This document shows, in pieces, positions 59,437 through 64,000 of a stretch of 64,000 nucleotides of DNA. A program made the translations under genes and the position numbers. The notes beneath the pieces are model-generated. The model was given only the letters and a program-made list of their open reading frames with translations, was not told the DNA's origin and ran no database searches. Origin of the DNA: Schistocephalus solidus (Eukaryota > Platyhelminthes > Cestoda > Diphyllobothriidea > Diphyllobothriidae); assembly GCA_017591395.1 (NCBI GenBank), contig WEDG01002934.1:186001-250000 (forward strand), given 5' to 3'. Position 1 is the stretch's first letter, and each line of letters begins with the position of its first letter.

Positions 59437-60440
59437 ACCGCAGGTTGTCGTGGAGGCGCATGTGTCCTTATAGGCCCATACGGTGTTTAAATGTGCGGGA
59501 GCAAAGAGGGCAGCGGAGGCGGGCACGGCGACTGTATGTCGGAGCCCCAGGCACTGGTTCACCAGCCTCCATGTGATGGATTCCTAGGTGACCAACCAGG
59601 CCAATGCGTGAGTTGAATGTGCGGTCGCATTGAGGACAGTTTAGGAGATAGTTCCCATCGCTGATGGTGGTTGTGGTGGTAGTGAAGGCGAAGGCGGTGG
59701 TGGGTGTAATAGGCGATGAGTAGAGGGATGTGGTCTCTATGATGGTGGGAGTAATGGAATTGATCCCAGGAATGAGGGTGGGGGAGTGTGTAGGAGGGTT
59801 GGCAGAATTTGACGTAGAAATTGGAATAGTTGGTGCATTGCGTCCGAAGATGTCCAACCAGGCTGATTCGCGCGTGGAAGATGCGTTGACAGCGCGGGCA
59901 TGTTGGCAGAGCCTGGGCATAGACGATGTTAGTCCGGGGCGCTGGTAACTTTCGTGCCGCTCTTTTGACCTTGGCGGCGGCGATCCGGTTGGCCTCATAG
60001 ATTGCTGAACCAGTCTTCACGGATCTTCTCTATGCCAGTCTTTCCTGGGAGAGGTCCTCCCAGGTTGCCGGGTTGATTTACAGTTGCTTCAGCGATTTCT
60101 TCAAAGTGTCCTTGTAGCGTGGTTTTGTACCTCCCTGTCAGCGAGCACCCGTAGTGACATCTCCGTAGAAAAGTTGTTTGAGTAGTCGCTCGTCGTCCAT
60201 TCTTACCAGGTGGCCGCTCCAACATAGTTAAACTTGCCTCAGCATGGCGTGGATGCTGAGGATTCCGGTCCGCTCCAGGACTTCCGTGTCCGGGATCATG
60301 TCTTACCATCTCAGCTTCAGTATTCTGCGGGGAAGTTATTCAGCTTCCTGGCTTTGTTCGAGAAGACGGTCCAGGTGTCCGCTCCGTAAAGAAGTGTCAT
60401 AGGAAGCAGATAAAAAACACAGGTCTGGCATACCTCAACA
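59437..60440 (-). mobile_element. 3' fragment of a LINE of the zinc-finger-tailed family
   Basis: On the minus strand a 5'-truncated copy of the same family as 32358-36010 is seen. MTLLYGADTWTVFSNKARKL comes first near 60402-60343. ERTGILSIHAMLRQV and SGHLVRMDDERLLKQLFYGD follow near 60280-60165. Next are INPATWEDL and SAIYEANRIAAAKVKRAARK near 60010-59950. The first C2H2 unit is CPRCQRIFHARISLVGHLRT near 59907-59848. After a Thr/Pro/His-rich linker, CPQCDRTFNSRIGLVGHLGI and CPLCSRTFKHRMGL follow, and the frame ends GHMRLHDNLR near 59440. Fewer stops than in the larger copy suggest a younger insertion. Family A repeats flank it on both sides. Confidence 0.88.
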
Positions 60441-60844
60441 CATCATTTCCCCAAGTTCTACCAAAAAACAAATGAATATTGTTTAACATGGGAAGGTTCT
60501 ATTCTGTAAACAGGCAGCCACAGGTCCGTTATACAACCCTTAGAGGTGGACTTGCAACACTTAAGTGGCACATGCATAAGCTTAGTATATGGCTCCGTAT
60601 TCACTCGTGCATGTCCCGACCAAACACACATAAATATGCAGTGAACATAAGCGCGGGGATACAGTGTAAACTACTTCGTCAGTAGTGCCAGAAAGTAAAA
60701 GGTATATCATTACCTCCGAACATCTCATTCTTTCGGGTGCTAGCGTTGACATTTATTCACACGGTACTGGGCAATCACAGGTCCATTTGACTTTTAAGAA
60801 CCATCTGGCCATTTTTCCTGCTTTTAGGACTGTGGAAAAGTGAC

Positions 60845-61220
60845 GACTGTTATTGCCGACAATGTCCATTGTGTGCCTCACAGCAGGGTGGGAGTAGAAA
60901 CGATGACTTGTGCACGTATAACTTTATAGTGTGAGAAGACTTATGCAACATCTCCTGTTCTCCTTCCTCCCCGAATCCGCATGGGTCAATTGTCAGGACA
61001 TTCAAGAAAGGGCACTGGCTGTTGGCGCGGCACAAACCCGCACGTAGGTGTGTTCCCACACACCTTTGCCTACGCACAAACAAGCAGGATTTAACACACA
61101 AAAGATGTGCGACTTGGAGTGAATGTGAATGCCATCCGACTCTCCATTTCCAAAATAGGAGCAAGATATGCAGAGTTTGCACCTACCAAGCCCTCATATT
61201 TAACGTACTGTGATGGATAT
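60845..61220 (+). repeat. Dispersed repeat family A, diverged copy
   Basis: GACAATGTCCATTGTGTGCC and TCACAGCAGGGTGGGAGTAG match the 5' part of the copy at 36.75 kb. ACGATGACTTGTGCACGTAT, GTCAGGACATTCAAGAAAGG and CCATCCGACTCTCC correspond to later blocks. It is more diverged than the other copies. Confidence 0.6.
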
Positions 61221-64000
61221 AGGCAGGTCAGAGTGTTTATAGGGATGAATATGAACAGAGATGGTTAACGTCGCTCTATCCTCTCTTGTGCAGCAATCGA
61301 ATGACCGAGCTGATCCATCAGTGGATGCTGCGATTATTAGAGGTTGCTGACAGAGCTAGAGAGCCCGTCAGTGCGTTCGCACTCGCGACCTTCGCACACA
61401 CACAATGCACAAGTGGATGAGAGTAGAATCTATTGTCTCACCAATTTTACCAGGAAGTCTTCTGGACATTATTCAGTTTCCATAATGCGCAACGACTTGC
61501 TGATGTCCTGACCTTTCCAGCTCATCATGATTCTCCAGGGTTTATCACGGTTCCTGATCGTTAAAATTTCTGTTAGATTGAAAACAATAACGTAAAAGTT
61601 AATCATTATTTTTTGATATTTTTTGCAGTTGTCAGTCAAGGGAAACGACGACTGAGGTAATGCATTGACTCGGGAGTTTGCAGTGTGTTCCTGGAAGGAA
61701 TACCTGCTGAAAGCGTGCATTCAGGTGACTGCGTAATTGACAGACAACGGTCATGCCTGCGATGCACAGAAAACGATTCCAGGGCGATTGCCACAAACCT
61801 GATGGCACCCCTTTGGTTGTGGAGGAAGACAACATTGATGTCTCTGAAATCGTACAATGTTTTTTCCTTTTTCAGATATACTAAGATGGATAGATCGGTC
61901 TGTTCAGGAGTAAGGAGACAGCAAATGCATGGGGCTTCTGCTTGGATCACGTGCGTGCCTGAAGCTCTTCCATTGAATATTTATTTCGGTCTTACGAGCA
62001 CACCAAGTTGCGAGGATGAGTATCTGGGGCCACTTAAAACAGTCGGTTGGTCATTGTCTCACAGGCGGCTGGTTTTCGGCAGATGAATCGCCTAAAGTGC
62101 TCTGCTCAAATCATCATAACGGACGTATTTTCCAACCCTGCGTTTATATATTAAAAATGTGATTCTGTAGAGTTGTGGTTTGCAGACGGCCTTGATGACT
62201 GCGAAAAAGTTCCTCATGTTAATAGGGGCTGTACCTACCAAGACCGTTTCTGTCTTGCGAGTCAGTAGGCCAATTTGTATCGTCTTCAGACCTTGCCACG
62301 CTCGACATCGGTATAAATAACAACGACAGATTTTCTTGGTCCTTTTTGTACAAATTGGTCTTGTTTATCACAAAAAACACCTGTTCCTCCGCAGTTGGCC
62401 TCAGATCAGTTTCAACAGCTCACCGTGTGGTCCCAAGGACTTCTTTGTTGTGTCGTAGCTAGGTCTTCCAATTTTTTTCGGATTTTAGCAATCTTAGTTT
62501 CCTCCGTTTCATCCGTTCGGTCTGCGTTCAAGCAAATTTAATATGGTTGTATTGAACTTGTGTTGTGCCTTATTACCCTGAATAAGCGTATGAAGTTAGA
62601 GCTGAAGTTCTATCTGTGAGGCGACAAGTCCGAATTCTGTCAAATCCTCAGTATCATAACAAACATTCTTTTTAAGCCGTAAACTACGATTCTTCCAACT
62701 CTTAGTGAGTTTGTGTCCGAAAGCTACCAGTGGCATGAGCGAGGATTCTTCCACCTTGACTGCTCCTTAGTTTGAATGAAGATGAAAATATTTGCGAGTA
62801 CCTGCAACAGAACAACCTATTGAAATTGTACTCTCTACCTCATGATATGCGGGCTTAAGGTCGAACTAGCAGAGCAAAGACCATGAATTATGGACTCTAT
62901 GAATTTTGCTTTCCGGTACTTAAATAACAGAAATTAAATTTACATCAATGAAAAGGAGGTGTTAAGCACTGACTGCGAATGTGGCGTATTGCGAACAGAT
63001 GTAGCGTCAGAGGTCGTAGTCCAGAACCAACAAGACAATCGGTGAAGAGAGAGAACCCCTAATTAACACAATATTATGTTCATAGGTACACTATTACCTG
63101 AATGAGTAACATTTCAGCCAGAACCAAGATTTATTGGACTAAAGATGGACGTCACATCTTTTGTAGGAGGTCTCAAACACTTGGTTGTGTGATCGCCCTG
63201 TATCGTACAATCCCTTTGAAATATGCTGAACAGAGCCATAAAATACATCATCGAGCACATGCAGACAAAAATATAGTGAAAATAATTAATGTTTAGAAAC
63301 TTGTCACTTTTCCTCGAAAAGACATCTAAATTCAATTCAATTCAATTTATTGAGGGAAATAGGCATGGGCATTTGAGTACCCTATTTGCTTAAAGGAGGG
63401 TTGGCAGAGATAAGTCTGGCATACACGCAAGAAAACTGGTGTGGTGTCGTTCATTCGGAAATTCATTTCAATTTTACCTACAAGGTTCGGCGGTATGGTC
63501 ATCCGTACAACGGTTAGCACTAATATACGCACCTTGATCATCAAGCGAACTTTTTAAACATGGAATAATTCAGAAGCAAAAATGCTTCCTTTATTCGATG
63601 ACTGATTTTTGAAGGCAATTAGACTGTTGAAGTTCTGATTAATAACCATGCTTATTGTGACAAAATAAGTAGCCAGCTACGAGATGTACTTCCTGATTTC
63701 ACGAGGTACTTGAGGCGTATGCCTCATGTATCCCATTCCAGCAAGTTTAATGTACAAGGCCCCCAAAACCCGTGCATAGAACTTAATTTCATGCTTTTAT
63801 ATGAAGTCACATTTATAATTTCAAGTGCATCTAAGGGTATTCATCAAGGGATCCTACCGTGAACCTTAAATCACTCCAAATTTGTACTGAGTGACTGAGA
63901 TTCAAATAGTCACTTACGCCAGATCCCATAACAAATTTTCAAGCATCATTTACGGAAAGTCACAAAAATAAACAACTAATGCATTGGATATAAAGACGCC
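61221..64000. other. Unassigned DNA to the end of the window
   Basis: Overlapping open frames at 61636-61950 (minus) and 61685-62086 (plus, 133 codons) have no motif that I know. A short ATTCA microsatellite (about 63328-63348) is the only simple repeat seen. Composition returns to AT-rich toward the end. Confidence 0.4.

Noticed and set aside
1..64000. CRISPR arrays, operons, bacterial-type genes
   Set aside because: No regularly spaced short repeats and no dense gene order; the window is eukaryotic.

Overview
This window looks like nuclear DNA from a repeat-rich flatworm, most likely a diphyllobothriidean tapeworm (the Spirometra / Diphyllobothrium / Schistocephalus group). The basis is threefold: one intron-containing eukaryotic gene, long AT-rich stretches without genes, and degenerate retroelements whose protein fragments (a Penelope-like reverse transcriptase with GIY-YIG nuclease, and a LINE ending in C2H2 zinc fingers) match what I recall from those tapeworm genomes. 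The genus is inference; no search was run.

Only one host gene is clearly supported: a plus-strand FANCM/Hef/Mph1-type DNA helicase (FANCM). Exon 1 is 42582-43241, a 7.4-kb intron follows, and exon 2 is 50617-53166. The joined product is 1,069 residues, with all core superfamily-2 helicase motifs in order but no C-terminal ERCC4/HhH nuclease-like module in the window.

The rest is a graveyard of mobile elements. (1) Penelope-like elements (PLEs): 13.77-15.60 kb, 18.05-18.61 kb and 29.94-31.74 kb. Each has a second partial copy in inverted orientation, and in the first two the inverted arms carry a TATA-like box followed 45-50 nt later by a hammerhead-ribozyme-like motif. (2) A nearly complete minus-strand LINE (endonuclease, reverse transcriptase, C-terminal C2H2 fingers) at 32.36-36.01 kb and a 5'-truncated relative at 59.44-60.44 kb. 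(3) A frameshifted transposase relic at 20.5-21.5 kb. (4) Two dispersed non-coding repeat families, here called A (about 500-550 bp, 8 pieces) and B (about 600-700 bp, AT-rich, including a 609-bp direct duplication inside the FANCM intron). (5) Two foldback-like inverted repeats (3.84-4.39 and 40.26-40.99 kb). (6) Two tRNA-derived sequences (11.75 and 48.4 kb) and a 117-bp tandem duplication (23.5 kb).

Layout: 0-13.7 kb is AT-rich with a foldback and B-family copies; 13.7-18.6 kb is PLE territory; 18.6-29.9 kb is mostly featureless with the transposase relic and tandem repeat; 29.9-37.1 kb is a nest of PLE, family A and LINE; 37.1-42.5 kb is quiet apart from an inverted repeat; 42.5-53.2 kb is FANCM; 53.2-64 kb is unassigned DNA with family A copies and a second LINE fragment. 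All elements show frameshifts or stops, so none appears autonomous. The most interesting structure is the repeated 'inverted PLE end plus TATA plus hammerhead' arrangement.
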